A stretch of DNA of 64,000 nt from contig JAGFJJ010000059.1 of the NCBI GenBank assembly GCA_024102815.1, positions 1 to 64,000 on the forward strand. Reading direction: 5' to 3'. The translations under genes were made by a program, and so were the position numbers. Shown here piece after piece: positions 19,045 through 28,638 of the stretch. The stretch is from Phycisphaerae bacterium (GTDB lineage: Bacteria > Planctomycetota > Phycisphaerae > UBA1845). A model generated the notes under the pieces. It saw nothing but the letters and a program-made list of their open reading frames with translations, was not told the DNA's origin and did not search any database. How positions within the stretch are numbered: the stretch's first letter is position 1; the number at the start of each line of letters is the position of its first letter.

Positions 19045-20250
19045 ATGAGCGGCCATCGCCGAATTCGATTCTTTCTCGGTCTGATCGCCTGGGCGTTCGC
19101 ATTCTATGCGGCGGGGCGGTCCGTGATGACCGTCCAGGCTCGGGCCTCGCGCCCGGCGGAATTTGTGGTCCTCCAGCTCGATCCGACCATGACGCTCGAG
19201 CCGGGAGATATCGTATACCTCGCCTCCGATGCAGGGCTCGAGCAAATCGGTGAAGTGAATGCCCCTCCGAGTGAGGACGGGCTCGTGCCGCTGGCCGTCG
19301 ACCCCGTCGCTTTTCGTTCGCTGAACGCCTCCACCGAGGCTACGGTCTGGTCGACTCCGCTTTCTGCCGAGGATGCCCTTGCCGCGCTCCTGCCGCCCAC
19401 CATCCAGCACCGCGCAGCAGAGATCATCCTGAGCGACTGGCGCCTCCACCAACAAGCTCTGGCGGAGGCGTGGGGTCCCCTCGCCGCTGATCTTGCGATA
19501 GCCTTTGTCCAGACGGTCTACCCCGACGTCGAGGCGGCCGTACAGAAGCGGGAGGGCGAAATCGTCGCGGTACTGTCCAGGCACGGGGAATCTCTGCGTG
19601 AAATCTGGCCAGAGATCGAAGCGAGAATCAGTCCCATTGTGGCTGAATACCTGACACCAGTTCTGGCACGACTTCTCGAAAACGCCCTGGCGGAAGTCCC
19701 CAAGATGCGCATCGTGTGGCAGGTCGCCCGTGGGCATCACGCAATGGCGTTTCGCCTGCTGTTGGACTGGGTGGCGGACTACCTGACGAATATACCCGAG
19801 CCTGACCGTGCAGCACTGGGCGAAGCGGTCGAGACGACGTTGAATCGCATCAGCGAGGATCCCATCGTGGTCGATCGATTCACGGAGTGGGGTTCACAGA
19901 TTGTTCACGATGAGGCGCTCGCGGCCATTCTGCTCAATATTTATCGTGAAGCAGTGACGGAGAATCCGCATACGGCGCAATTCCTCCGCGAGGAGATCAT
20001 GGACTCTCCGCGGGTGCGCAGGCATTTCTACGAACTCATCGAGCTCTTCGGACCTACGGCGCGGCGGGTGGCGGCGGCGTGCCTGTTTGACGAGCAGGGG
20101 ACCACTCGGCCGGAAATCGTCCATTTAACGCGGTCGATTGCCCTGGATCGGAAAGTGAGCTGGGTAACGCTTCGAACCGCGGATCCCGGCGCCGAGCCGT
20201 TGCTGCCTGCGAACATCCTGCCCGCGATCCGCGGAGGTACGGCTCGATGA
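19045..20250 (+). CDS. Envelope protein with N-terminal anchor and MCE-like segment
   Basis: A 401-aa protein. One N-terminal membrane helix (residues 8-25) is followed by about 75 residues of predicted beta structure (FVVLQLDPTMTLEPGDIVYL, GLEQIGEV, LVPLAVDP). This pattern resembles a degenerate MCE/MlaD domain. The remaining 290 residues are largely helical with no recognised family. The stop overlaps the start of a fused ATPase-permease gene as ATGA. MlaD-like proteins are the periplasmic, lipid-contacting subunits of such transporters and have the same anchor-MCE-helix layout. The MCE assignment is therefore an inference from layout and neighbour. Confidence 0.6.
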   Translation: MSGHRRIRFFLGLIAWAFAFYAAGRSVMTVQARASRPAEFVVLQLDPTMTLEPGDIVYLASDAGLEQIGEVNAPPSEDGLVPLAVDPVAFRSLNASTEATVWSTPLSAEDALAALLPPTIQHRAAEIILSDWRLHQQALAEAWGPLAADLAIAFVQTVYPDVEAAVQKREGEIVAVLSRHGESLREIWPEIEARISPIVAEYLTPVLARLLENALAEVPKMRIVWQVARGHHAMAFRLLLDWVADYLTNIPEPDRAALGEAVETTLNRISEDPIVVDRFTEWGSQIVHDEALAAILLNIYREAVTENPHTAQFLREEIMDSPRVRRHFYELIELFGPTARRVAAACLFDEQGTTRPEIVHLTRSIALDRKVSWVTLRTADPGAEPLLPANILPAIRGGTAR

Positions 20251-21812
20251 CCGCCGAAGCCATCGTCGAAACGCCCTTGCTTTCCATCCGCAATCTCAGT
20301 GTGCGACTTCCCAACGGGCGTGTCCTGCTTCGAGATTCCGAGCTGGACGTGGCTCGCGGCGAATTCGTGTTGCTGGTCGGTCCGAGCGGGAGCGGGAAGA
20401 GTACGCTGCTCAAGTACATTGCCGGGGTGCTGGAACAGGAAGGCGGGCCGACGATCACCGGCGACGTCCTGCAATCCGGCGAAACGCCCTCTGATACGAA
20501 GCGCAATGTCGGCTTGGTTTTTCAGGACCATGCCCTCTTTGACGAAATGACGGCCGAGGCCAATGTTCGATTTGCCCTGGACCACGCTGCGGAGCGGGAT
20601 GGTGGCAGGGATGGCTACGCCCGGGAGTTGCTCGCGTCGCTGGGCGTTCCAGCGGGGACGCACCTATCGCGGCTGAGTGGCGGTGAGCGGCAGCGCGTCG
20701 CCGTGGCCCGGACACTGGCGCTCGATCCGCCGCTCCTGTTGTTCGACGAGCCGACGACCGGGCTCGATCCGGTTCGTGCCCGTGCCGTGGCCAATCTCAT
20801 CCGCAAAACCTTCGAGCGCCCTGGCCGCTCCGTTGTCGTTGTTACGCACGATTACCGTCCGTTCATGGCGTTCAACCCCCGCGCCGTCGTGCTTGACAGC
20901 ACCGCGCAGAGGCTTCGCGAGATACCGGCTGCGGAACTGCCCGACTTCTTCGAAACCATCGATGTTGATGACGTGCCTCCGGATGAAACCGACCAGGCGA
21001 CCCTTCCCGATTTGCGTCTGGGTATTGCGGCCTGGGTTCGCGCGCCGGGGGACGCCCTGTTGGCGCTGCTCCTTGCGTCATGGGCTGTGGTGGGGGGATG
21101 GCGCAGGCCGCGATGGAAGCTGCGCTACCTCTGGCACTATTCGCGTATCGCTCTGTTCGGCAGCACGGCCATTTTTGTTGCTCTGGCGGGTGCGATGCTC
21201 GGTTTCGTTTTTACATCGTTCAGTTTCGCCCAGCTTCCCTACACGCAGATTACCGTTCCATTGCTTACTGAAGAGCTGCTGGCCGCGACCGGGTACAGCA
21301 CTTATCGCGTCATCGTTCCGTTGTTGATCAGTGTGCTGATCGCCGGAAAGTGCGGCGCCACCATCGCCGCGGACGTGGGTTCCCGGCGACTGACGCACCA
21401 ATTCGAGGCGTTGCGCAGTTTCGGTGCCCGACCCGAATTCTACCTGTTTGGCAGCGTTGCGCTAGCCATGACCGTCGGTGCTCCGTTGCTGAATTTCCTT
21501 GCTTATCTGTGCAATACCTATGCTGCGCTGATCGCCTTCCTCATGACGTCCGAAGATACATCGATCGCGGTTTTTCAGAAGAATTTTCTCGCAACGGTTT
21601 GGCCGAGCCGCCTGGCGCTTCCCCACGGGACAGGGTGGGTCGTGCTCAAGTCCGCCTCAAGCGGCCTGCTCGTCGCGGTTCTGGCTTATGTTATCGGTGC
21701 CCGCCGCAAACTCGCATCTCCGGACGTAAGCCGCGACGTGAGCCTCACGATCTTCTGGGCCACCATTGCCGTACTCTTTCTGCACTCGCTTTTCTCTTTT
21801 GTCGAATTCTGA
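20247..21812 (+). CDS. Fused MlaF-like ATPase and MlaE-like permease (lipid ABC transporter)
   Basis: A 521-aa protein. Residues 10-235 form an ABC ATPase: Walker A LVGPSGSGKST (43-53), signature LSGGERQRVA (143-152), Walker B LLLFDEPTTGLDP (163-175) and H-loop VTHDY. Residues about 265-521 are a polytopic MlaE-type permease. The diagnostic stretch LLISVLIAGKCGATIAADVG, then RRLTHQFEALRSFGARPEFY, matches the conserved EQ-loop region of MlaE/TGD1 permeases. MlaF and MlaE are normally separate proteins; here they are one chain. The system would move phospholipid between the inner and outer membranes. It is translationally coupled (ATGA) to the upstream MCE-like protein. Confidence 0.88.
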   Translation: MTAEAIVETPLLSIRNLSVRLPNGRVLLRDSELDVARGEFVLLVGPSGSGKSTLLKYIAGVLEQEGGPTITGDVLQSGETPSDTKRNVGLVFQDHALFDEMTAEANVRFALDHAAERDGGRDGYARELLASLGVPAGTHLSRLSGGERQRVAVARTLALDPPLLLFDEPTTGLDPVRARAVANLIRKTFERPGRSVVVVTHDYRPFMAFNPRAVVLDSTAQRLREIPAAELPDFFETIDVDDVPPDETDQATLPDLRLGIAAWVRAPGDALLALLLASWAVVGGWRRPRWKLRYLWHYSRIALFGSTAIFVALAGAMLGFVFTSFSFAQLPYTQITVPLLTEELLAATGYSTYRVIVPLLISVLIAGKCGATIAADVGSRRLTHQFEALRSFGARPEFYLFGSVALAMTVGAPLLNFLAYLCNTYAALIAFLMTSEDTSIAVFQKNFLATVWPSRLALPHGTGWVVLKSASSGLLVAVLAYVIGARRKLASPDVSRDVSLTIFWATIAVLFLHSLFSFVEF

Positions 21813-22138
21813 GAGGCGCGCATCAGAGGCTTGCGTTTCGTATGAAGCTCCGGTTGTTCCCGATGCGAGACAGTGCCGGGGAAGTCCGCGAAATCAGGCT
21901 GCGACGTGCTCGCAGCCAGTGCCACGATGTGGCACTGAACTTTGCCCGGGTGACGTTGAGTTATGGAGCCCTCCTGGTTTCGCAAGGGCCCCCGTCCGCG
22001 AAACTGTTGAATCAGAGTCAGCAAATCCCTTGATTTTAAGCCGATAATCCTAACTTCATACTTAACTTCTCAGATCGAATGTCGCCGCGAGTCCGGGTCG
22101 ATACCTACAGCAGTACCAGGTACGGAGAGCGATAGATC
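21813..22138. other. Intergenic region upstream of HD-GYP gene
   Basis: A 326-nt gap. A 63-codon frame (ATG 21842 to stop 22033) has no family similarity or ribosome site. It holds a perfect 8-bp hairpin at 21918-21936. The last 100 nt are relatively AT-rich, as expected of a promoter. Confidence 0.4.
21918..21936. repeat. Perfect 8-bp inverted repeat AGTGCCAC-GAT-GTGGCACT
   Basis: The arms are exactly complementary with a 3-nt loop. No T tract follows. It could be an operator or an RNA hairpin in the leader between the lipid transporter and HD-GYP genes. Confidence 0.6.
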
Positions 22139-23281
22139 TTGAAAGAAGCTCGGCCCATCATCCTGGTCGCCCATCCCGATGGTTGCTGGCGGGAGAATCT
22201 CCGCCAGGGTCTCGCCGCACATGAGCTGTCATCGGTTCCGATTCAGCCCGGCGCCGACCTGTCACAGGAGCTTGCAGACCGCACAGTCCGAGGCATCGTC
22301 GCGCGGATTGATCCCGAGAACGAGGCGGACCTCACGTTGTGGCTGAGCGCGCTCCGATGCTCTCGTCCTGATTGGGCGATTGTGGCGCTCTTGCCGTCAA
22401 GCTCGGCGCAGTCGTTACGCCTTGTGTTTCGCGCCGGTGCTGATGATTGCATGGAAGGGTCGCCCGGAGTGGAGGAGCTGATCTCTATCCTCGGAGATGC
22501 AGCCAGGATTCGCAGCGTACAATGCGGAGGACTCTGTCCTGGTTCATCCGTTCAGGCCCCCGCGGACGGTGCCGAGACCTGCCTTTCCTGTTTGGAATCA
22601 ACGCGAGCGCTGGTGGCCGCCGTCGAAGCGAAAGACCTCCACACACGGAACCACTCGGTTACCGTTTCGAGGTACGCGACAGAAATCGGCCGTCGCATCG
22701 GGCTCAATGGTCCGGAGATCGCTCATTTGCGGGCGGCCGCGTTACTGCACGACGTGGGCAAGATCGGAGTCCCCGACGACATTCTCGCCAAGCCCGGTCC
22801 CTTAACCAACACCGAATACGAGATTGTCAAACGCCATCCCGAGATCGCTCTGCAGATCCTCGGGCACCTCAGGAATCTCAAGGACGAACGTTCGCTGATT
22901 CTCCATCACCACGAGCGTTACGACGGCCGGGGATACCCCGCGGCCTTGAAGGGTGAACACATTCCACTGGGGGCGCGAATTCTGGCCGTGGCCGATTCCA
23001 TTGATGCCATGTTTTCGCCGCGCAGCTACAAGCCGCCATATCCGCTGCGGCAGGTGCAGCGCGAGCTTTTCGTCGGATTGGGGCTGCAGTTCGACCCCGA
23101 TATCGGCCGGTGTGCAATAGACTGGCTGGAGAATTCGCCCGAGGACTTTGCCCAACGGACCACGAGCGGCGCCGGTGCTCCTGGCTACGCCAATACATGC
23201 GGCCGGTGTGGTCTTGTCGCAAAGGATCAGGACGCCACCAATTTTCGCAGTACTGTCGGAAGTATTCCGTTATTGCGGTAG
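22139..23281 (+). CDS. HD-GYP domain protein with degenerate receiver
   Basis: A 380-aa protein that starts at TTG with GGAGAG upstream. Residues 1-125 have receiver-like spacing but no clear phosphoacceptor Asp at the end of strand 3 ([10 protein letters not shown]), so phosphorylation is uncertain. Residues about 150-330 are an HD-GYP phosphodiesterase domain: [22 protein letters not shown] pair H204-D205 in [13 protein letters not shown], and [12 protein letters not shown] (residues 256-267). HD-GYP enzymes hydrolyse cyclic di-GMP. The last 18 codons overlap the 3' end of acnA on the opposite strand by 55 bp. Confidence 0.9.
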   Translation: MKEARPIILVAHPDGCWRENLRQGLAAHELSSVPIQPGADLSQELADRTVRGIVARIDPENEADLTLWLSALRCSRPDWAIVALLPSSSAQSLRLVFRAGADDCMEGSPGVEELISILGDAARIRSVQCGGLCPGSSVQAPADGAETCLSCLESTRALVAAVEAKDLHTRNHSVTVSRYATEIGRRIGLNGPEIAHLRAAALLHDVGKIGVPDDILAKPGPLTNTEYEIVKRHPEIALQILGHLRNLKDERSLILHHHERYDGRGYPAALKGEHIPLGARILAVADSIDAMFSPRSYKPPYPLRQVQRELFVGLGLQFDPDIGRCAIDWLENSPEDFAQRTTSGAGAPGYANTCGRCGLVAKDQDATNFRSTVGSIPLLR

Positions 23282-25944
23282 TACTCCACCTCAACCGGGC
23301 TGTCGATTCTAGCCAAAACTTCAATCGTGCGGCTATTACCGCTCTTGGCATCGGTGAGCTGAACCTCGAGCATCTGCCGCGGACGAAGACCATCCGAGAG
23401 CGACGGGATTTCGATGATTTCGTGTCCGGAAATGCCCAACGATTCCGCGTTCTGACCGTCGACAAACTGGAGCGGGAGCACGCCCATTCCCACGAGGTTG
23501 CTGCGGTGGATACGCTCGAAGCTTTCAGCCAACACGGCTCGAATGCCCAGTAGCAGCGTCCCCTTCGCAGCCCAATCGCGTGACGAACCGGTCCCGTACT
23601 CTTTCCCCGCAATGACCATGAGCGGCGTGCCTTCCTGCCGATAACGCTCCGCCGCTTCAAAAATGGACACTTGCTGACCGCTCGGCAGGTGTACGGTCAC
23701 CCCACCCTCGGTACCAGGGGCGAGTAGGTTGCGCAAGCGCACGTTGGCAAATGTCCCGCGGGTCATCACCCGGTCGTTTCCCCGCCGCGAGCCGTAGCTG
23801 TTGAAGTCCTTCGGGGTCACACCATGGTCCTGCAAGTATCGTCCGGCCGGGGAGTCGGGTTTGATCGATCCGGCCGGGGAAATATGGTCCGTGGTCACCG
23901 AGTCGCCGACCATCACCAGCACGCGGGCGCCCTCGATCGGCGTAATGGACGGGACGTCAGTTGACAGACCCTCGAAGAACGGAGGCTCCTGGATGTATGT
24001 GCTGGAATCCTGCCAGGTGTAGGTCTCGCTTTTCGGGGCAGAGATCCGATTCCATTGCTCGTTTCCGGTGAAGACGTTGGCGTACTGCTCGCGGAATCGC
24101 TCGGCGGTGACGTTCGCGGAAACCGCCTCATGGATCTCCCGTTGTGTCGGCCAGACGTCCTTCAGGAACACCGGCTTTCCGTCCTTCCCTGTCCCCAGCG
24201 GCTCGTTGAGCAGATCGATGTCTGTAGTGCCCGCGATGGCATACGCCACGACAAGCGGCGGCGATGCCAGATAGTTTGCCTTCACCGAACCGTGCACGCG
24301 ACCTTCGAAGTTGCGATTGCCGCTCAGCACGGAACTGGCGACCAGCTCGCCCTTGCTGATGGCCTCTTCGACTTTCTCGGGCAGCGGTCCGCTGTTGCCG
24401 ATGCAAGTCGTGCAGCCGTATCCTACGGTGTGAAAGCCCAGTTGCTCCAGGTAAGGAGTCACCCCGGCGCTGCGCAGATACTCCGTGACGACCCTCGATC
24501 CCGGCGCCAGGCTCGTCTTGACGAAGGGCTTTACCTTCAGGCCCTTCTCGCATGCCTTCTTGGCAAGGAGTCCTGCCGCCAGCATGACCGACGGGTTGGA
24601 CGTATTCGTGCAGCTCGTGATCGCCGCAATCACGACGGACCCGTGTGTAAGCTGATCGGCCGTGCCGTTCAGCTGGACTTCGACGTGCTTCTTGGCGGCG
24701 CTATCGTCCAGCCCGAATCCCCGCTCCTTGACGGGTGCCCGGAGCGCCTTTCGAAATGACTCTTTCATCCGGCCAAGCGGAACGCGGTCCTGCGGGCGCT
24801 TGGGTCCTGCCAGCGAGGGTTCAACGCTATCGAGGTCGAGCTCCATGGTGTCGGCGTATTCGGGATCAGGCGTACTGTCCGCACGGAACAGCCCTTGCTC
24901 CTTGCAATACAGCTCGACGAGATTGATGAGATCCTTGTCCCGTCCGGTTCGTTCGAGATAAGCCAGCGTTTGGCCGTCGACGGGGAAGAAGCCCATCGTG
25001 GCTCCGTATTCGGGAGACATGTTGCTGATCGTTGCCCGATCGGCCACACCCATCGCACCCAAGCCTTCGCCATAGAATTCCACGAACTTGCCCACCACGC
25101 CCTTCTTGCGGAGCATTTCCGTGACGGTGAGCACCAAGTCGGTCGCCGTCGTCCCTTCCCGCAGCTTGCCCGACAACCGGAACCCGACGACCTCGGGCAT
25201 GACCATGAACAGCGGCTGCCCGAGCATCACTGCTTCCGCTTCGATTCCGCCCACGCCCCAAGCCACGATTCCCAGCCCGTTGATCATCGTCGTGTGGCTG
25301 TCCGTACCGACCAGGCTATCCGGCAGGGCGTATGTTTTTCCGTCGATCTGTCGCGTCGCCACGACTCGGCCGAGGTACTCCAAATTCACCTGGTGGACGA
25401 TTCCTGTTGCCGGCGGGACGACCCGGAAGTTGTCGAAAGCCTGTTGCCCCCAGTGCAGGAACTCATACCGTTCCCGGTTCCGCTCGAATTCCATCCGCGA
25501 GTTAATTTCCAGCGCGTTGGCCGAGCCAAATGCATCCACCTGAACCGAGTGGTCAATGACCAGATCGACCGGAACCAGCGGATTGATGCGCTTGGCGGAA
25601 CCGCCCAATCTCGCCATGGCGTCCCGCATGGCCGCCAGGTCGACCAGTGCCGGCACGCCGGTGAAGTCCTGGAGCAGGACCCGGGCAGGAACAAAGGGTA
25701 TCTCGCGGTCATTCGCGTGTTTTTTCCAGTCGACGATAGCCCGAACGTCTTCCTCCGTGATCCGGAAGCCGTCGAGATTCCGCAGAGCGCTCTCCAGCAG
25801 GACACGCAGGCTGAATGGCATGCGCTCGATACCGGACATGCCGGCCGAGGCGAGTTTAGGAAGACTGAAGAACTGCACGTTTCCGGGCGCGCCTGGGAGC
25901 ATGCTCCGCACGCCGAAGGGATCCGAATTCCCGCGAGTGTTCAT
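23227..25944 (-). CDS. acnA: Aconitate hydratase
   Basis: A 905-aa AcnA/IRP1-type aconitase that interconverts citrate and isocitrate in the TCA cycle. The [4Fe-4S] cysteine regions are visible as [13 protein letters not shown] and [30 protein letters not shown] and the C-terminal swivel segment [16 protein letters not shown] are diagnostic. The length is normal. A near-consensus promoter lies at 26004-26032, about 60 nt upstream. The 3' end overlaps the HD-GYP gene tail to tail. Confidence 0.97.
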   Translation of the reverse strand: MNTRGNSDPFGVRSMLPGAPGNVQFFSLPKLASAGMSGIERMPFSLRVLLESALRNLDGFRITEEDVRAIVDWKKHANDREIPFVPARVLLQDFTGVPALVDLAAMRDAMARLGGSAKRINPLVPVDLVIDHSVQVDAFGSANALEINSRMEFERNRERYEFLHWGQQAFDNFRVVPPATGIVHQVNLEYLGRVVATRQIDGKTYALPDSLVGTDSHTTMINGLGIVAWGVGGIEAEAVMLGQPLFMVMPEVVGFRLSGKLREGTTATDLVLTVTEMLRKKGVVGKFVEFYGEGLGAMGVADRATISNMSPEYGATMGFFPVDGQTLAYLERTGRDKDLINLVELYCKEQGLFRADSTPDPEYADTMELDLDSVEPSLAGPKRPQDRVPLGRMKESFRKALRAPVKERGFGLDDSAAKKHVEVQLNGTADQLTHGSVVIAAITSCTNTSNPSVMLAAGLLAKKACEKGLKVKPFVKTSLAPGSRVVTEYLRSAGVTPYLEQLGFHTVGYGCTTCIGNSGPLPEKVEEAISKGELVASSVLSGNRNFEGRVHGSVKANYLASPPLVVAYAIAGTTDIDLLNEPLGTGKDGKPVFLKDVWPTQREIHEAVSANVTAERFREQYANVFTGNEQWNRISAPKSETYTWQDSSTYIQEPPFFEGLSTDVPSITPIEGARVLVMVGDSVTTDHISPAGSIKPDSPAGRYLQDHGVTPKDFNSYGSRRGNDRVMTRGTFANVRLRNLLAPGTEGGVTVHLPSGQQVSIFEAAERYRQEGTPLMVIAGKEYGTGSSRDWAAKGTLLLGIRAVLAESFERIHRSNLVGMGVLPLQFVDGQNAESLGISGHEIIEIPSLSDGLRPRQMLEVQLTDAKSGNSRTIEVLARIDSPVEVEYYRNNGILPTVLRKLVAS

Positions 25945-26003
25945 GGCCTGAACCTGCCTTATTGCACGAGGGTCGTTTCTGCGTTGTCGGGCACGAAAAA
26001 AGG

Positions 26004-26032
26004 AATATAAGAGTCCGCCCGGATGGGGTCAA
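26004..26032 (-). promoter_or_regulatory. Sigma-70-type promoter for acnA
   Basis: On the minus strand TTGACC, a 17-nt spacer and TATATT. The -10 box lies 59 nt upstream of the acnA ATG. Confidence 0.7.
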
Positions 26033-26117
26033 AAGGCGTTGTCCTCACCCAGCTGCCCCGTGCGGGAGGGCACCCACGTCGTCTGGGACTGGCGGCGTCC
26101 CCGACCGTCCCGACGAC

Positions 26118-26145
26118 TTGCGGAGTCAGGGATGGGCGGTACAAT
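26118..26145 (+). promoter_or_regulatory. Candidate promoter for rpsR
   Basis: TTGCGG, a 16-nt spacer and TACAAT, with the -10 box 92 nt upstream of the rpsR ATG. It is divergent from the acnA promoter. Confidence 0.45.
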
Positions 26146-26237
26146 GCCGGGCTCAGGAATTCGCGGTTACCGCTTCGCCCAAGAGGGCTGGGCGGAGGGT
26201 GAGTGGACGGAAACCCCGAGAGAGCATAGACGTCAGC

Positions 26238-26489
26238 ATGGCCCGCAGTGATAAGCAAAGCAATATTTCGTTTCATACCAGCGTGCGTTTTCCCAAGCGC
26301 CACAGTTCCGATTGGCAGGGGCGGCTCGTTGACTACAAAGAGGTCGACCTGCTCCGTAAGTTCCTCACTACGAGCAGCAAGCTGATGTCCCGCAAGCGCG
26401 CGGGTACCAATGCTCAGGAGCAGAAGGCGCTGAAGAACGCCGTCAAGCTTGCCCGCTTTATGGCTCTCGTTCCCTATCGCGGTTCGTAG
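26238..26489 (+). CDS. rpsR: 30S ribosomal protein bS18 (zinc-free type)
   Basis: An 83-aa protein starting at MARSDKQSN. The conserved core VDYKEVDLLRKFLTTSSKLM, then SRKRAGTNAQEQKALKNAVK and ARFMALVPY, is bS18, which binds the platform of the small subunit with bS6. The N-terminal FCxxC-type zinc ligands of many bS18 proteins are absent. The gene stands alone; rpsF, ssb and rplI are not adjacent as they are in many bacteria. The ribosome site is weak (GAGAGAG). Confidence 0.9.
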   Translation: MARSDKQSNISFHTSVRFPKRHSSDWQGRLVDYKEVDLLRKFLTTSSKLMSRKRAGTNAQEQKALKNAVKLARFMALVPYRGS

Positions 26490-26719
26490 CGCAACCCCGA
26501 CATATTTGCAGCGTGAGTGCTTGCGCGCACCCATCGGCGATGCTGCCCTCGTAACCTCGATAGCGCACATATGGATCACGGACCGAGAGACTGATTGTCC
26601 GCTCGGGACCGTGGGAGAGCTCCCCAGTCGTTACCTGCCAGTGACATGGGCCGGGGAGACCATTCCCCTAGGATCCGCTGCGTTCGGGACAAGGGCTCAA
26701 AAGACAGGAGAGAATCCAA

Positions 26720-28039
26720 ATGCCGGCTTTGCCGACAATGCTTCGTGCTCCGTACATCCTCGTCGTGGTGCTGTTGGCCGTTGCCACCCTGTCCGCACAT
26801 GCCGATGACTGGCCGCAATGGCGCGGACCGCAGGGCGACGGCGTATGGCACGAGTCCGGTCTGATCGACAAGTTTGCAGGGCCGAGGCTTGAGCCCGCGT
26901 GGCGGGCCGAAATCGGCAGCGGATATTGTGGGCCGACCGTCGCAGAAGGACGAGTCTACGTCATGGACCGGCTGATCGTGCCCAAACAGGTGGAGCGGGT
27001 CCACTGTTTTGATGAGAAGACGGGCGCAAGACTCTGGACCTACGCCTATGACTGTCCCTATCGCGACGTAGGCTATGACGCTGGCCCCCGCGCCTCGGTT
27101 ACGGTTTACGACGGCCGTGCCTATGCACTTGGAGCGATGGGAAATTTCCATTGCTTCGAAGCGAGAACCGGAGAGGTTCTCTGGAAGCACGACGGACTCA
27201 CGGAATACGGCATCGAGATGCCCATCTGGGGTATCGCCTCGGCTCCGCTCATCGAGGACGATCTCGTTATTGTGCAGTTGGGCGGCAGGCCCGACGCGTG
27301 TCTCGTCGCCTTCGATCGCAAATCGGGCAAGGAACGCTGGCGGGCTTTGGCCGACCGGGCTTCGTACTCCGCGCCGATCATCATTGAGCAGGCCGGCAAG
27401 CGCGTGCTGGTCGCCTACACGGGCGACCATGTCGCAGGGCTGAATCCGGCGACGGGCAAGGTCTATTGGAAGCATCCCTTTCCGCCGACGAAGATGGTCA
27501 TCGGCGTTGCGTCACCCGTCTATCATCAAGGCTTTGTATTCGTGACGAATTTCTTCGACGGGGCCATGCTTCTCAAACTTGATCAAGAAAAGCCGGAAGC
27601 CAAGGAAGTATGGCACCGAGTCGGCCCGAGCGAACAAGACACCGACGGGCTGCAGTCCATCATCTCCACGCCGTACCTCAAGGGCGACTACATCTACGGG
27701 GTGGACAGTTATGGCGAATTTCGTTGCCTGGAACTGGCGACAGGCAAGCGCGTCTGGGAGTCGCTGGACGTAACGCCGAAGGCACGTTGGAGCACGGCCC
27801 ACATCGTCGAACAGGGCGATCGCGTCTGGATATTCAACGAGCGCGGCGAGCTGATCATCGCCCGGCTATCGCCGTCCGGCTATGAGGAAATCAGCCGTGC
27901 CAAATTGCTGGAGCCCACCCTGGACCAGTTGCGCCAGCGCGGAGGGGTGACGTGGTCGCACCCGGCATTCGCCAACGGCCATGTCTTCGCCCGCAACGAC
28001 AAAGAGCTGGTCTGCGCGAATCTGGCTGCCAAACACTAA
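26720..28039 (+). CDS. Secreted PQQ-like beta-propeller protein
   Basis: A 439-aa protein with AGGAGAG ahead of the ATG and a signal peptide ending LSAHA. The mature N-terminus DDWPQWRGPQGDGVW is the standard opening of planctomycete PQQ-repeat proteins. Propeller blades recur as GRVYVMDRL, VHCFDEKTGARLWTYAYDC, FHCFEARTGEVLWKHDGL and FRCLELATGKRVWESLDVTP. The fold is shared with BamB and quinoprotein dehydrogenases, but no dehydrogenase motif is evident, so a structural or unknown role is likely. It converges with the SUKH-like gene. Confidence 0.88.
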   Translation: MPALPTMLRAPYILVVVLLAVATLSAHADDWPQWRGPQGDGVWHESGLIDKFAGPRLEPAWRAEIGSGYCGPTVAEGRVYVMDRLIVPKQVERVHCFDEKTGARLWTYAYDCPYRDVGYDAGPRASVTVYDGRAYALGAMGNFHCFEARTGEVLWKHDGLTEYGIEMPIWGIASAPLIEDDLVIVQLGGRPDACLVAFDRKSGKERWRALADRASYSAPIIIEQAGKRVLVAYTGDHVAGLNPATGKVYWKHPFPPTKMVIGVASPVYHQGFVFVTNFFDGAMLLKLDQEKPEAKEVWHRVGPSEQDTDGLQSIISTPYLKGDYIYGVDSYGEFRCLELATGKRVWESLDVTPKARWSTAHIVEQGDRVWIFNERGELIIARLSPSGYEEISRAKLLEPTLDQLRQRGGVTWSHPAFANGHVFARNDKELVCANLAAKH

Positions 28040-28043
28040 CCGA

Positions 28044-28064
28044 TCCGGAAACGGCCATTCCGGA
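28044..28064. terminator. Hairpin between convergent genes
   Basis: TCCGGAA, loop ACGGCCA, TTCCGGA: a perfect 7-bp stem immediately after the PQQ-propeller stop and 22 nt from the SUKH-like stop. It has no T tract on either strand, so its function as a bidirectional terminator is doubtful. Confidence 0.35.
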
Positions 28065-28085
28065 GCAATGCGAGAGTCCGGGTCG

Positions 28086-28565
28086 CTAGGCTTGTCCCAT
28101 GAATTCAATGCGTTTCTTCAGAAACTCGAGGAAGTTCGCGGCATACGGCTCACAGGAACCGGGCGCGTAACGTACGACGACCGGATATTCTCCTTCATCG
28201 TCGCGACGCGTCGTATCGAAGTAGAAGACCTCGTCGCCGTCGTGGTTCAACAGCTCCAGAAGTTCCGTGCCGTGGCCGCTGTTTTCCCTGTTGATTTTGG
28301 CCAGATAGGCAATATCGCCTGCCGGGCACGGGTCGTCGGGACCTTCCCAGTAAACACTGCTTAGCTCGTAGGAATAGCCCAATATCCCACCGCCGAAATG
28401 CCGGCACCACCAGCGATAGGACGGGGGTAAGGGGAGTCCCAAGCGCTCCTCAGCCAAGGCCAACAGTTCGTCCGAACAGTGCTCACCGAACGGCGCAAAC
28501 CCGCAGCAGTCCGGGTTCTCCTCGATCTGTCGACGCAGTTCCTTGTACTGCCCTTCCGACGGCAT
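28086..28565 (-). CDS. SMI1/KNR4 (SUKH) family protein
   Basis: A 159-aa protein. The start MPSEGQYKELRRQ is supported by ACGGAG. The pattern ALAEERLGLPLPPSYRWWCR, FGGGIL and YPVVVRYAPGS, with a terminal FLEFLKKRIEF, is typical of SMI1/KNR4 (SUKH) proteins. Many of these act as immunity proteins against contact-dependent toxins, while others have cellular regulatory roles. No toxin gene is next to it. It is 73 nt downstream of cysK on the same strand. Confidence 0.75.
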   Translation of the reverse strand: MPSEGQYKELRRQIEENPDCCGFAPFGEHCSDELLALAEERLGLPLPPSYRWWCRHFGGGILGYSYELSSVYWEGPDDPCPAGDIAYLAKINRENSGHGTELLELLNHDGDEVFYFDTTRRDDEGEYPVVVRYAPGSCEPYAANFLEFLKKRIEFMGQA

Positions 28566-28638
28566 CAGGCGATCTCCGTTGCCGGGCAGACGGCCGCTGC
28601 TGCAGCGCAACGTGGACGCCGAGACGGTTCCGCGCTGC

